From Prostheceraeus crozeri (Eukaryota > Platyhelminthes > Polycladida > Euryleptidae): a DNA stretch of 64,000 bases. Location of the stretch: positions 248,001 to 312,000 of the forward strand of contig CAJQUW010002218.1 of the NCBI GenBank assembly GCA_907163375.1, in the 5' to 3' direction. The position numbers were made by a program, and so were the translations under genes. The notes beneath the pieces are model-generated. The model did no database searches and was not told where the DNA came from. It worked only from the letters and a program-made list of their open reading frames with translations. Positions 1 to 11,163 of this stretch are shown in pieces. Every line of letters starts with the position of its first letter. Position 1 is the stretch's first letter.

Positions 1-1080
1 AACAATATTTACCGCTGAAACTTCTGTGCGACTGAATTGAGTGAAGAATTTTTGTAGTGCACCACAGTGACAGATTTTCCGCATAAGTCAATATGGTTCT
101 AAACTAAAGAGCGACCAAACTAAGACGACGGTATCACTATCAATAATAGAGGGTCGTTTGTTAAATTTTTGAAAACGCTAGCGGTTTCGTTTTCTTTTGT
201 AATAGGATTTTGGACAGCAGGTTTGGAGATTAGAGGATGTGTGACTCTAAGTCTACTCTTTCGTCGTCTTATTTCTTTGATCATCCTTCGCCAATTGGCA
301 AATCAATTATCAGTTTATTGGTAATATTGTGGATTAAATAAGGACGAGTTAGAAAGCAATCACCGAAATTCAAAATGCTCAAAATATCAAACAATTCTTT
401 TGATAAATCTTTCATGGAAAATTTTATGTAAACATTTGGAGAATTCAATGTGAATCAATAGTCATGTGGACATATAACGGTATACATTTTGACGGTATAT
501 CTTAAAGGGAAACTCATCTTCATAATCATAAACTATCATAACCAGAACTATTATTTTAGGTGTTAATAGACGAGTTATTCCTGAAGGTCCGGAGATCATG
601 CACAAAAGTTATACTGTAAGTTGATTCAGAAAATATTCATTGGATCAACAGTTTTGCTCAATAAATGTCAAAGTTTCGTTGAGACTCACCTGCAATCAAT
701 GCGAAAATTATAGGATAATCTGATGGATGCAGATTAAGAATTGTTCCGAACCTTCTGACTCGTATTGGCAGTTAATATGGAGTGATTTGTCAAATTTCAT
801 GAAGCAGCTATGTAAAGCAGTGATTACAATTCATGTCATTCACAATCGATTTATTGTTAGCAATCTGTCAACATGCTGACGTTGTTTCTTGTTTGTTCCT
901 ATCTACACTTTTCTCCGTAATTGAGACCGACAACAATGGTTGATGTGATAAAGATATCTATGCTTGATATTAATATTTAGTGAAATCATATTTGATCTAC
1001 ATTGTTACTGAGTAAGTAGGGTTGTCCGCCGATATTTCATATGTCATTTTTCTATGAAAGTCGTTCATATATCTCCTAAT
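1..1080. other. Unannotated non-coding stretch
   Basis: AT-rich sequence with no open frame of note on either strand and no recognisable repeat or RNA gene. Confidence 0.5.
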
Positions 1081-1081
1081 C

Positions 1082-1125
1082 CAAATTAGACGACCTTAAT
1101 TGCATGATTAAGGCCGTCTAATTTG
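1082..1125. repeat. 44 bp near-perfect hairpin
   Basis: Two 19-base arms (1082-1100 and 1107-1125) are reverse complements with one mismatch and enclose the six-base spacer TGCATG. No flanking target duplication was found, so this may be a miniature foldback insertion or a local hairpin. Confidence 0.7.
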
Positions 1126-1384
1126 CTATGTAATAACATTGAGGTAGGAGCATTTCACCTTCCATCTTCGCATTCCCAGTGAAAATGACATTGAAGTGAT
1201 TCCTATGGCTCTGAATTTGGACTCGTAGATATCTCAAGCTTTACATACTTTAATGTTCTGAGCTGCATGGGCTATGTAGAAAATTATCATAGATTTGAGT
1301 CTTTTGTAGATCAAAATCTTGGATTTTCGATGTCATAGATTTTAGGTTCAGTAACCATAGACTTGCAGTAACAATGCATGTATT

Positions 1385-1489
1385 ACCTTTCAAATGATCA
1401 GCCTAAATCGTCTGGCGCATGGACTCCTAGATATATAGCAGGTCCATGGTCTGGCGCAACGCGACGATTTAGGTTGGCATTTGAAAGGT
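1385..1489. mobile_element. Foldback MITE-like hairpin with a nested insertion
   Basis: Arms starting ACCTTTCAAATG at 1385 and ending at 1489 are imperfect reverse complements of about 30 bases. The loop is interrupted by a separate tiny palindrome with its own 8 bp target duplication (1411-1457), so the hairpin is the older of the two. No target duplication of the outer hairpin was identified. Confidence 0.55.
1411..1457. mobile_element. 31 bp palindromic mini-insertion with 8 bp target duplication
   Basis: The 8-mer TCTGGCGC occurs at 1411-1418 and again at 1450-1457. Between them lie 31 bases (1419-1449) starting ATGGACTCC and ending GTCCATGG, which are inverted ends. The first 19 bases match, in reverse complement, the end of a 44 bp palindrome at 58954-58997, so this belongs to a dispersed family. 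The 8 bp duplication is the length made by hAT transposases; that assignment is inferred. Confidence 0.65.
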
Positions 1490-1844
1490 GATATATCTTC
1501 ATTATTTCACAGCTTTCGGCATAGAGATATCGTTCCATTGCACATAGAGATATCCTCTGCGACTGTCATACTCATAAGGCGCTATTCTAAACCGCATTCC
1601 AAGCAGCTACCGTAGCCACATTCCAACACCATTCCAGATGGCAAGGCCATGCCAGTTTCTTTGATTCTGAAATCGCATTCCAGTTGGAATGCATGCCATT
1701 CGATAGCGAGGGTGTCTGACCTAGTTTTAGCGCATGATGTTGTAACGAATTGTCAGCAGACCAATCACAGACGAGCTATCACGTTAAACAGATATTCGTT
1801 GAACCTTTGTGTGATTCCATTGTTCTGATTCTTCCGGTGAAGTG

Positions 1845-2583
1845 ATGACTTCAAGTGGGAAATTTTATTCAGGGGAAGAGAAAAGCTGGCTTATTGAGCT
1901 AGCAAAAGAACAAGCTCACATAATTGAAAATCAAGAGAATAATATCGACATAAATAGAAAGAAGAATGAGATGTGGCAAGAGATTACTAAGCAAATTAAT
2001 TCAAAGTTCAATACAAACCGATGCGTGAAGTCTGTTATTAATATATATCGGAAAATGAAAATGAGAGGCAAAACTGAAATCAGCAAGCAAAAGCGCCACA
2101 GGCAAGGGACGGGTGGAGGACCATCTAGACAAATATCTGAGGTCGCCGCGTCTTTTTCTGATTTTCTTCCTCCTATTACAATTGAAGGAATAGACAATCC
2201 CTATGATGATGACACTATCCCAGAATCCACATCAACACCGAATCCTACAAAGAATGAAGCCACGCCTATTTCCAAGAAGAGCACAGTCCGGAGCAGAAGA
2301 AGTAAGTCCTGCAAAAATATTTTCATAATTGAGAAAGAACACTGTCTTTTACATTTCAGAGAACGCCGATGCCTTTATGCAGAGAGAGCATCTTAAAAGG
2401 ATGGAAGTTTTGGAAGCTCAACTGAAGTGTGAGAGAATTCGAAAGGCATACTACGCAGCAAAACTGAAACGTAAGATGATTTGAGCACAACTTACTATAA
2501 ATATGCACTTCTATCTCTTTCCATCCAAATCAGGTATGGAGGGCAAGAATTCATCTACTGAAGCGGACTCCTTCCTAACATGA
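1845..2583 (+). CDS. Harbinger MYB/SANT-like DNA-binding protein, three exons
   Basis: This is the accessory protein of PIF/Harbinger elements, which binds the element ends and helps bring the transposase to the nucleus and the DNA. Exon 1 is 1845-2301. Intron 1 is 2302-2359 (58 bp, GTAAGT to TTTCAG), exon 2 is 2360-2470, intron 2 is 2471-2533 (GTAAGA to ATCAG) and exon 3 is 2534-2583. The spliced frame is 618 nt, 205 residues. Residues 1-90 form a MYB/SANT-like trihelical domain (tryptophans near W15 and W44) followed by a basic stretch and TGGGP, as in family members. The C-terminus is a charged helix with repeated Lys/Arg (LKCERIRKAYYAAKLK), also typical. The ATG at 1845 follows an in-frame GTG and is the first proper start. 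The exon structure is my reading of splice signals and reading frame; it is untested. Confidence 0.85.
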
Positions 2584-3129
2584 AGTCACATCGTACTACA
2601 TGACCTAGAAACGTAGGCTTCATTTAAGTCATTTATAGACCATTAGTTTTCTTCATGCGTTTAATGTGAAGATCTTGAGATAGGTCTAGATGTATAATCT
2701 TTAATTAGAATTTGCAATATTTAGGCTGTCATTAATTATCACATCTTTCTTTTTCCAGGTCCGACAATTACGGATAAACATGGATGCCTATTCCCTCTGT
2801 TACAATCAGCACTTGTGTGTTGGTGGACATTGGATTGTTAGACCTTCTTTTGACTCGTTTTTCGTGAAATACAGATAATAATGATCATTTTGAGCGTCAA
2901 AATCAAATGCTCATCCATCATCATAATTAAGCTCGGCCTATAACTTATGGGAAGTAGGCCTATCAGCTATATCATTAGTAGAGCAACATTTTATGACAAG
3001 TCAGATTGTGTCAAATGTTTGTCATATAAATAGGGTGCGGGAACAAGAAGTCAAAAAGTGCAACAACCGTGATAATTTTATTGATCATACAATGGACCAA
3101 TCAAGTTAATGGACAGAAACCAATCTGTA

Positions 3130-4170
3130 TCAAATTTCAAAGTATCTTTCAATCAGTGTGTTCCGAAAATCTCGACCACTCATTTCTCTGGTGTGATCAC
3201 CAACTCCTGTATTGAAAGAATGGGGATCATGAATGTTTTCGGCATGTTCAATTTCCATATTACCACGTAAACGAATATTGTGCAGAGCAAAAACTGCCAT
3301 TATAGTTGCTATTGACGTGTCCAATTTAGTTGCTAGCTTGTTTCTTCCTCCAACACAGGCAAAAACTTGCTTGATCACGCCAAAAGTTCTCTCAATAATC
3401 AACCGAGCTCGAACAAAGTGGTAATTGTAGCTTTCTTGAGCACGATTTTGCGGATTTGCAACAGATGTAAGGAGAAATTGAGATAGAGGGTAGCCACTGT
3501 CCCCAATCAGAATGAAGTTCTTTAAATCACCATTCTCCAATCTTTCGCGCAGATTTGAATTGCGAAATATTCTAGCATCGTGAGTTGCGCCTGGCCAACG
3601 TGCCACAACATTTTCAATAATGCCATTTGCAGTGCAAACTACCTGAACGTTTATGGAGAGGAAATTTTTCCTGTTGTAGAAAGATGCAGCAACATCTCGC
3701 GGAGGCACTACACGAATATGTGTCCAATCAATAGCACCAATTATGTTGTTGATTCTCATCTTTTCACGAAACTTATCACAGATATTGCGCTTTCCATGAA
3801 TATCGGATGGAAAATATACGAATTGCTTATGACGACCAGCAATAGCTACCGATATGTCACGGATAATGCGCGAAACCACTGGTTGCGAAATGTTGTGCAA
3901 ATCGGCATGGATCAGTTGGATTGTGCCTGTCGCATAGTACCTTAGGGCGGTTGCGAACTTTAGAATTGGTGGCAATGTTCCCTTGCTAATGTCTGGCAGA
4001 ATTATTTCCAAGACATGCAGGAAAAGGTCCTTCTTTAGCCTGTATCTTTCGATGAACTCATTTTCCGATAAGTCCTCAATTGGATTTGATCGGTCTCTAA
4101 CGCCTCCATGCACAACACTAATGTCAGCATACAATCGGTACTCGGGATCAACGACATCCATTCCGCACAA
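3130..4170 (-). CDS. HARBI1-like DDE transposase (DDE_Tnp_4)
   Basis: Transposase of the element, which cuts and joins DNA at its ends. The uninterrupted 346-residue frame carries the whole catalytic triad: Asp148 in AIDWTH, Asp224 in IGDSGYP and Glu260 in IERTFG. The conserved GATHDARIF block lies at 194-202. The N-terminal region (about 30-110) has the helix-turn-helix-like region seen in PIF transposases, including QPVVSRIIRDI. Length matches HARBI1-type proteins (about 350). It faces the MYB-like gene, the usual partner. No damaging change is seen, so the copy could be functional. An extra 5' exon cannot be excluded. Confidence 0.92.
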   Translation of the reverse strand: MCGMDVVDPEYRLYADISVVHGGVRDRSNPIEDLSENEFIERYRLKKDLFLHVLEIILPDISKGTLPPILKFATALRYYATGTIQLIHADLHNISQPVVSRIIRDISVAIAGRHKQFVYFPSDIHGKRNICDKFREKMRINNIIGAIDWTHIRVVPPRDVAASFYNRKNFLSINVQVVCTANGIIENVVARWPGATHDARIFRNSNLRERLENGDLKNFILIGDSGYPLSQFLLTSVANPQNRAQESYNYHFVRARLIIERTFGVIKQVFACVGGRNKLATKLDTSIATIMAVFALHNIRLRGNMEIEHAENIHDPHSFNTGVGDHTREMSGRDFRNTLIERYFEI

Positions 4171-4401
4171 ACAAGAGCTACGAATGCTGATTTATTCATC
4201 TACCTGATGCTATTATGCTTTTGCTTGGATGGCATGGGTCACCACGCATGCCACTTCACAATAGCAATCTCGACACCCTCGCCAATGGAATAGTCAACGG
4301 TAGCCAGTGGAATGTGATCGCTGGAATAACATTTCAGATGGCATGGGTACCCTTGCCACTGGCAGCCGTTGCTGGAATGCGGTTTAGAATAGCGTCCATA
4401 A

Positions 4402-5100
4402 CGTTTGTATTCCATTCTTGAAAATCTCCCAACGGAGCTTTGTGACTACGTCTGACTCTATTGACATGACGGTCAAGAAATTCTCAATTTCTTTATACAT
4501 ATCATGCATGATCATGGGGCTTGGATACTCGATGCTTAGTTTCGAATATGCCTTGATTGATGGAATTACTCATTATGGTACAAATACTTGATTTTTCCAA
4601 CCATGATGAATAACTCGATGCTTAGTTCCCAAAAAAATAGGTTACTTAAATTTGAGTTACTTATAAAATCTGTGTTACCGGTCATTACGTGTTCGCAATG
4701 CTAATAAATAAAGTCACTGTGGTCTGTGCATTTACAGTCAGAAGATGAAATTTGCACAATAGCTGCTATTTCTAAATCATTAAGAAATTTACTGTAATTG
4801 CAAAATTGAAACCACTACGGATTGTTGAATGCGAAATATATTTTAGGTAGATGAAATGAAACGACTTCCTTGGGAAGAAGACGACAATTTAGTGTCATGC
4901 AAAATATTATGTAAATTGACTTCATCCATAACTTAATTCATAGATTTAAAGTTAATGCAAGCTCTTTCAGCATCATCTTGTTCAGCATTTAAGGTCACTA
5001 CGGTATTTTGTATATTTGCTGTTCAGTGCTAATTTCGTTATGCAATCCTTTCAAAAATGAAATTTTCATTGCTTATACTGTATATAATGTTCATTAATGA
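4402..5100. other. Unannotated non-coding stretch with a short direct repeat
   Basis: No gene is visible. The 14-mer CTCGATGCTTAGTT occurs near 4528 and again near 4614, spaced about 85 bp; this could be a decayed target duplication, but the sequence between shows no element structure. Confidence 0.4.
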
Positions 5101-5109
5101 ATAAATTTC

Positions 5110-5460
5110 TTAAGTTTTCAACAAACAATACGATGTCATTTTTTGAAGCGTTTTGGACTTTCTCTTCCTGGTGCCGTGACTTCGCTTACGTCTCGGAATG
5201 GGGTTATCAAAATAGCAGTCTTTTACATTGCCAATAGAAACGCAAAAGCCTCCCTGTAGTTTGCTTTTATCACTACTGTTGTCAACAGTATCAATTATTT
5301 GTATTGAGATATCGTGAATGCCATGACCATCTCCGCGAAAATGTTTGGCAAGAAATGTATTCCAATTCTGATGCAAAATACTAATACGGTGCCCATTTAA
5401 TCGACAGTGAAGCGCTTTGGTTGTTTGTCCGACATAGCTACTGTAAGTTACAAGTCTTAC
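5110..5460 (-). pseudogene. GIY-YIG endonuclease remnant of a Penelope-like retroelement
   Basis: The minus-strand reading contains YVGQTTKALHCRLNGHR followed about 20 residues later by HFRGDGH and a hydrophobic strand DISIQII. This is the spacing of the GIY-YIG nuclease used by Penelope-like elements (Y-x-G-x-T, then Arg/His, then H-F-x-x-GH). The tail is lysine/arginine rich. The first tyrosine motif lies just upstream of the ATG-started frame. It points away from the reverse transcriptase piece at 5730-6890, so the two are either separate insertions or a rearranged copy. Confidence 0.65.
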
Positions 5461-5729
5461 AGTAAAAGAGATGTGACATTGTTAGTTTTACAATTAATAT
5501 TTCCTCTTTTCCTGATTCCTCTTTTTAAAGTTTCCTGCCAATACTATTGCTTCTAAAAATGACATCGCTATTAACTGAACTACAGCAAACGAAAATACAT
5601 TTGTCAGATCAATACTTTGAAATAATCGCCTTGGCTAGAGATACGTGAAGTCGAACGAAACTTAATCCTTTATTCGAGAGGGGCTTCTGGACCCCTCACT
5701 AATAAGCACCACAGAATTAGATTTTTTCA

Positions 5730-6890
5730 GTGCATCACTTTACTAGAAATACTAGTCGATGGCACATACAGGAACTTTCTGAGTGGGCAAATAAATATTT
5801 AAAGCCTGGCAGAGATAGGAAAAGTCGTGCGTCGCCTTCAAAATGCTCCAATCGCTACGATTCCTTCAAATTAGAAGAATACAGATCATTGCGCAAAAGT
5901 TTTGTTGATGATGCTGATCTTTCCGATCATTATTAAAAAAGATAGCAGGTGGATGAGCAATGTTCACACACTTCTCTGCAGAACTTGAATTTGAATTTGA
6001 ATCAGAACTCGACACAAGTTCATTCATTACAAGTTTTCGATTTTTCAGCCTTATACACGAATCTTGATCAAAAATTGATTGAAGATCATATATTCGCTAT
6101 TATGGATTTGGTGTTTAATTCCTCAAATAGAACATTTATTTGCATTGGATATGATAAGTCCTTTTGCTCAATGAATAAATATAATGGTTATCACTGTTTT
6201 GATAAACAGAAATTAAAAGAAGCCATACATTTCCTATTATCACAGACTTACGTCACATTCGGTAATTTAGTTTTCAGGCAGATTAAAGGCATTCCAATGG
6301 GAGGAAATTCTAGTCCACTCCTAGCTGACCTATTCCTCTTACACTGCGAATATGTTTTTATGCAAAATTTGATAAAAACTAAGAAATATCATTTAGCACG
6401 CTTGTTATCACCTACATCAAGATACATTGACGATATATGTGTTGTTAATTATAAACACTTTGATTCGTTGATTCAAAAAATTTGTCCACCTGACTTGGCG
6501 GAGAGAAATGGTGATAACAATAAAGAGGTAGTTTACCTTGATGTGAAAATACAAATCTCACAGAACAGCTTGAGAACTTCAGTATATCACAAGGTAGATG
6601 ACTTCTCTTTCTCTGTGGTGCAACTGACTTTTCCGGAAAGCATGATCCCATTACAGATGGCCCTTCATGTTTTCGCGTCGCAGGTAGTCAGATATTGTAG
6701 AATATGCTCGAAGTTACAAGACGCTGTACACAAAACTAACAAGACACTAAATATCATGAAACCTAGAGGTTATTCTCAGCATGACTTGATGAGTTACACA
6801 GAAAAGGCTCTCACAAGGCATAATGAATCGCTTTACAAATATGGTCTTTTCTCGGCTGGACAATTCACTTCACTCTGTGAATTTCAATGA
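5730..6890 (+). pseudogene. Reverse transcriptase of a Penelope-like retroelement, 5'-truncated
   Basis: An open 313-codon frame from 5949 contains RT motifs in order: FDFSALYTNL (motif A), FRQIKGIPMGGNSSPLLADL (motif B), SRYIDDI (motif C, YIDD catalytic pair) and VVYLDVKI (motif D/E). A shorter upstream frame (5730-5936) is related sequence from the N-terminal side; a homologous piece lies at 40105-40372. The IPMG and YIDD signatures and the long C-terminal region (QVVRYCRICSKL) match a family of metazoan RTs that I associate with Penelope-like elements; the exact clade is uncertain. Thumb and 3' parts decay after 6890. Confidence 0.7.
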
Positions 6891-7129
6891 GGCACGCGAC
6901 CAACAAACGACTGACATTTTCCTGAACGCCTTTCTGCATAGGTGAATAAACGACCAACAATGACTTGTAGCCATCACATGGGGGGCGGTGAAGAGTGAAT
7001 GCAGAGCGCTTAGCGTGGCTTATGGGACCTGAGAGAGCTCCCATTGTTAAGTCTTGATGTATGAGGCGAAGTTTGTGTAAAGGCGGATTACATATTTTTA
7101 TCACACAGCGATTACATCTTTATGGGATT

Positions 7130-7290
7130 CGAGGATGAACAGGATCTGTTTACTTGTGGGAATCGAAAAGGCAAAGATTGATGTACAGGATTTGTTTACA
7201 TATGCGGATCGCAAAAAGCAAAATGTATTTATTGATGGTATGAATTTAATGACAGGATGAGTTTGCATGTGGGAAACGCAACATTTGAAT
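7130..7290. repeat. Degenerate tandem repeat, about three units of ~50 bp
   Basis: Three imperfect units share the order GATG-ACAGGAT-TGTTTAC/TGCATGTG-GGAAACG/GGATCGC-AAA. Units begin near 7133, 7180 and 7234. The degree of divergence suggests an old minisatellite. Confidence 0.55.
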
Positions 7291-7369
7291 GATGTCTGAC
7301 TTATCTTTGTAGCATATCTTTCAAGACATATCATCACCTATTCAGCATTTTGTCAGCCACTATGTGTGG

Positions 7370-7440
7370 GACCCCGCTCGTCTGGGTTTGAGTGTTCAGG
7401 TTAGGGGTCGAAACACAACTAGACGAGTGCCTGCTGATGA
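7370..7440 (+). other. Potential H-type pseudoknot next to Penelope-like debris
   Basis: GACCCC (7370-7375) pairs with GGGGTC (7404-7409), and CTCGTCT (7377-7383) pairs with AGACGAG (7421-7427). Because the second helix interleaves with the first, the fold is a pseudoknot. The strand order (P1, P2, loop, P1', P2') is the order of HDV-like self-cleaving ribozymes. A CTGATGA follows at 7434. Ribozyme activity is only a guess. Confidence 0.35.
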
Positions 7441-7469
7441 CTGACGGACTGCAGTATTATGTTTTATAT

Positions 7470-10400
7470 CCCTTAATCGGTAGCTGAAGTAGTGGTCGAT
7501 GTATTGTAATTCAAATGAAGAAATGTGGAATTACATGAAGTACTATAGACGGATGAAGAAACTGGCGATAACAAATTCAAGTGAAGAAATATTATCTTCC
7601 ATGTGTAGTCTTAGGTATAGTGTGTATAATTTCATTGCTTTCGGTGTAGTAGAGTGTCATTGTAGTTCTATTGTTTGCCTCCATTATCCACTTTCCACTT
7701 ATCCACTATTACCATTATCCACCATGTGTAGTGTCAGAATCGGTGTAGCAGCATTATTACATTTCCGTGTTTTACCTCCACTTTTCCAATCTTTATCCAT
7801 CGATCTCCTGTTGTTTTATAATATCCATTTTTAATTTCCTTAACCTATGATGACCATTGTCCTATTGTATTTCCACTACCAGTATCTGTAGTCGGTAAAG
7901 TATATTAGACGTCTGTTTTGAGCATGTATGCGGCAATCTATGGCATTAGTATATTAACAGTAAGAATGAGTAGTGTTGCAAATCTTAAGATTTCCACTTT
8001 TACCAGATATTGGGCCAAAGCTGATCAATTTTAATTCGTTGCCACGAGAAAGCTCCATTGAGTTCTTTTAAGAACTGATTAATCCAATGGTTACAGTAGC
8101 ATTGCATCTGTACACTTGCAGATTGGAGAACGCCATCAGTCCTCATTAGGACTACTTCAATTAATAATTTGAATTAGTAAGCATTATATTCTATTATAAA
8201 TGGCTGCTGGGATAATTTTCATCAGCGTATGAGAATTGACATCGTCTTGGTCGCTTTGCTGTGTGATCCGGTTGATAACAGTCACTCAAACTTCGCACAA
8301 TTTGACGTGTTTAATATTGAACGCTCATTGTTTGATTGCTATGGTATTATGTCAGCAGATTGTGACATTTCATAAGCGTTACATGTTCCAATGCTTCATT
8401 TCTACACCTTTTCCCGGTCAAATCAATCTTCTGCCCACTCAACTTAATCTTATATCCACTCCAATGAATCCATTTTACCTCAATTGAAAATAATGACACC
8501 TAAAACATATTTCCTTACTTAATACAACATATTAGTTACAGGAATGTACCAAAGGCAGTCAGTCTGTCCTCTTCATAATTGTACCTATTAACTTCAAAAT
8601 TCAAATTATTTCAAAATGGCTCGATATATACTCACAATGTTCAATATATAGCACTGTTCAATAAGCGCTAGAATTCCTGGAAATGTAAACAGTTTTCATG
8701 GAAAATCCTTTGTCTGAAATTTTAGAAAAAGTTTTTTAAGATCTACATTTTGAACAACCCCGAGTTAGCATGTTCAGAAAATGCAAGCAGTTTTTCTGGA
8801 AAATTGTTAAGGTGATGATCGAATTCAGACCAACCGTACAGCCTTAGAGCCTATGATTACATTTCCTCTGTTTAAAAGGTACGTTCATGACTGTTTTGCC
8901 TTGATAAAGAGCACCGTGAGGACGCCTTAACTATTCAGCACCTTGAAATCTCAGAACCGAAACATGCATTTTGACATTGAATGCAAATGAATCAACCGAA
9001 AATAAGTGCATCAGTTTTCTCGACTTCAAAATCACTATGAAAACCAACAACGAGAACCCTTTTGAATTTTTCAGAAAAAGTAGTCGTTGACTTCAGCGTG
9101 CATTTTGTGGCCATTGTCAGTGTTCCACATACCACTCGATCTAACCAAATTTGTCGATCACTTTAAGTTTCATGCAAGATTTTTGACATAAAAATTCATT
9201 TGAAATTCAAAAACACCCCGTTTTTGTCTGTCCACACGAAAAATACATTTTTTGTTTTGCCGCACTACAAGGAAAAGTGGCATATATCTAAGCGGACTTT
9301 GGCTCAAGGAATCCCTAGTGCCCTTGAATCAAAAAATATCAAGAGTTGAGAGATCAAACTGATTGAAATTGGAGCTAGGTCGAAAATATAGCTGTCCACA
9401 ACATTTTCCGTCATCACGACGCCGTTTTCGTCATCACATCGACGCCTACAAATTTTGATTTACTGCATCAATCCAAACGAAACTGTACATTTAGAATGTT
9501 TAACTGATCTTAATTAATGATCAAAAGTCTTTTAACTAATGCTCATTAATATTGTACCATTTTTCTTGGAAAATGCCCCATTTTCCCTAAAAAAGTGACC
9601 ACAATTCGTCATGACATCGACGGTCATTTGTCTACAAAAACTGTAAGAAGTTAACTAAGTGCCTATGGAAAACAGTAAGACTGTGGAAATCTGGAGAGAC
9701 ACCCAAATCATGGTCTGTGGCAGATTAGGGGAGGTGGGAATATGGATAATTTTAGTTCTTTGGCATAGCTGAGGACCCATTGCTCGTATGAACTTCAAAT
9801 TTGACAGAGAACTATTAAGAAATGTATTTTTGTCCAATTTAACTCCAACTTCAAACCTATGGTGTCTTCAAAATGAAAATATCGCATTTTTCAATGATGC
9901 CCACAAAAATTGACCTTGAAGCATCACAAGAAGCAATTTAATCATGCGCTTCAGCTAAATAGTCATCCTGACAGTTTCATTGCAGAATCAAGGAGCTGAA
10001 GAAAAACCACAAGAGAGACAACAAAACGCTGCATTTCCGACTTTATGTTATCTCAGATATACGATTGACAACGAAATTAAGACAGACCATACAGTAGGAA
10101 TATATAGGTAGAGTGTCGACTCAAAAAAGTATCTGTATACAGTGAAAATTTTTATATCAAAAGATTCAGTTTTTTGCGGAGATTACGTTCCTGTGGTCCA
10201 AAAAATTATTTGAGCACTTTTGAAAAAAGTCAAAATTTGCCAATTTATATACTACCGAGATGACTCTCCTAAATAAGTAGTATGAAACAAGTCCGATATC
10301 AAAAGGAATGAATATTTGCTAATAATCATCCCAACTAAGCGGAAATCAAGCTGATTATCAATGGAATTTCATGAATTGTACGTATTATAATGATAAGTTT

Positions 10401-11160
10401 TCATGAAAAAAACGAGACCTTTTCTGCTTTCTTGACTGAAATTTCTAGTTTTATTTCAATTTTGACCTGCATGATTTTATGATTTACTAATTGATGTTTC
10501 ATTTCTTGAATCTGAATAGTGATGTATGGACCCATTTACATCTTTCAAAGTTAATTGAAATGATTGTCCTTGATTCTGTTATTTTGCTCTACGAGTACCA
10601 GTGGCAGATTGTGTATGATATGATCAGGCTTAAGAAGATTCTCTTGAGGTTCAGCATGAAAGCAATAGGGTCATCGAGTTGCTAAATTAACAAACATTAC
10701 CTCTCCAAGGCTGTCATGACACGGACGATCTATAAAATAATATCATTTCCTTCTGCATTATGCCATCATTATCAGTCAATCCCGTTGTAATTTCTACAAA
10801 ACTGCAAAAATTTGCAGATCTCACATTTGGAAACAATTCCGACTGCATCTCCTTTGAGTTCATTTAATAAAATCGAAAGTGTATACACATTGTGGATTTA
10901 ATAAATGCGGAGTTACCCCTCTACGAAACAGACTTGAAAAAAGAAATATGAACACTCGAAAAGTCAGGAAAATTTGATCGTGCATGTATCGAGCTACATA
11001 TATTTCATCTCGTGAAGTTAACCTAGGATATGGATAGGTTGAAAAAACATCGTCTGAAGTTAAACCCATAAATTCAAATCTCCTTTGTACTTCATAGTCG
11101 AAAGATGTGCTGTACAGGGAGATATAAGAAAACTAAACACGTCTAGCATGTCTATAGAAA
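7470..11160. other. Long non-coding stretch, nothing identified
   Basis: No gene recognised. Short features: three copies of an AGTGGATAA-type motif on the minus strand at 7680-7730, which recalls the mini-insertions at 59240-59370; and a loose two-copy repeat near 8680-8820 (AAACAGTTTTC-TGGAAAAT). The rest is AT-rich unique-looking sequence. Confidence 0.4.
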
Positions 11161-11163
11161 TCA

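Larger units (their letters stand above)
1578..4398. mobile_element. PIF/Harbinger DNA transposon, apparently complete
   Basis: The ends are inverted repeats: the left starts GGCGCTATTCTAAACCGCAT and the right, read in reverse, shows GACGCTATTCTAAACCGCAT. Both are flanked by TAA (1575-1577 and 4399-4401), the three-base target typical of this superfamily. Subterminal GGAATG/CATTCC and GGCATGG motifs recur at both ends. Inside are the two genes expected of an autonomous member: a three-exon MYB/SANT-like protein (+) and a DDE transposase (-), in convergent arrangement. About 550 bp between them (2584-3129) is non-coding. Both frames are open, so a recent insertion is plausible. The outermost two bases of the two ends do not align exactly. 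Confidence 0.9.

Noticed and set aside
1561-1575. GACTGTCATACTCAT shared with about 28991
   Set aside because: A 15 bp match outside any repeat boundary; likely chance or a worn repeat scrap.
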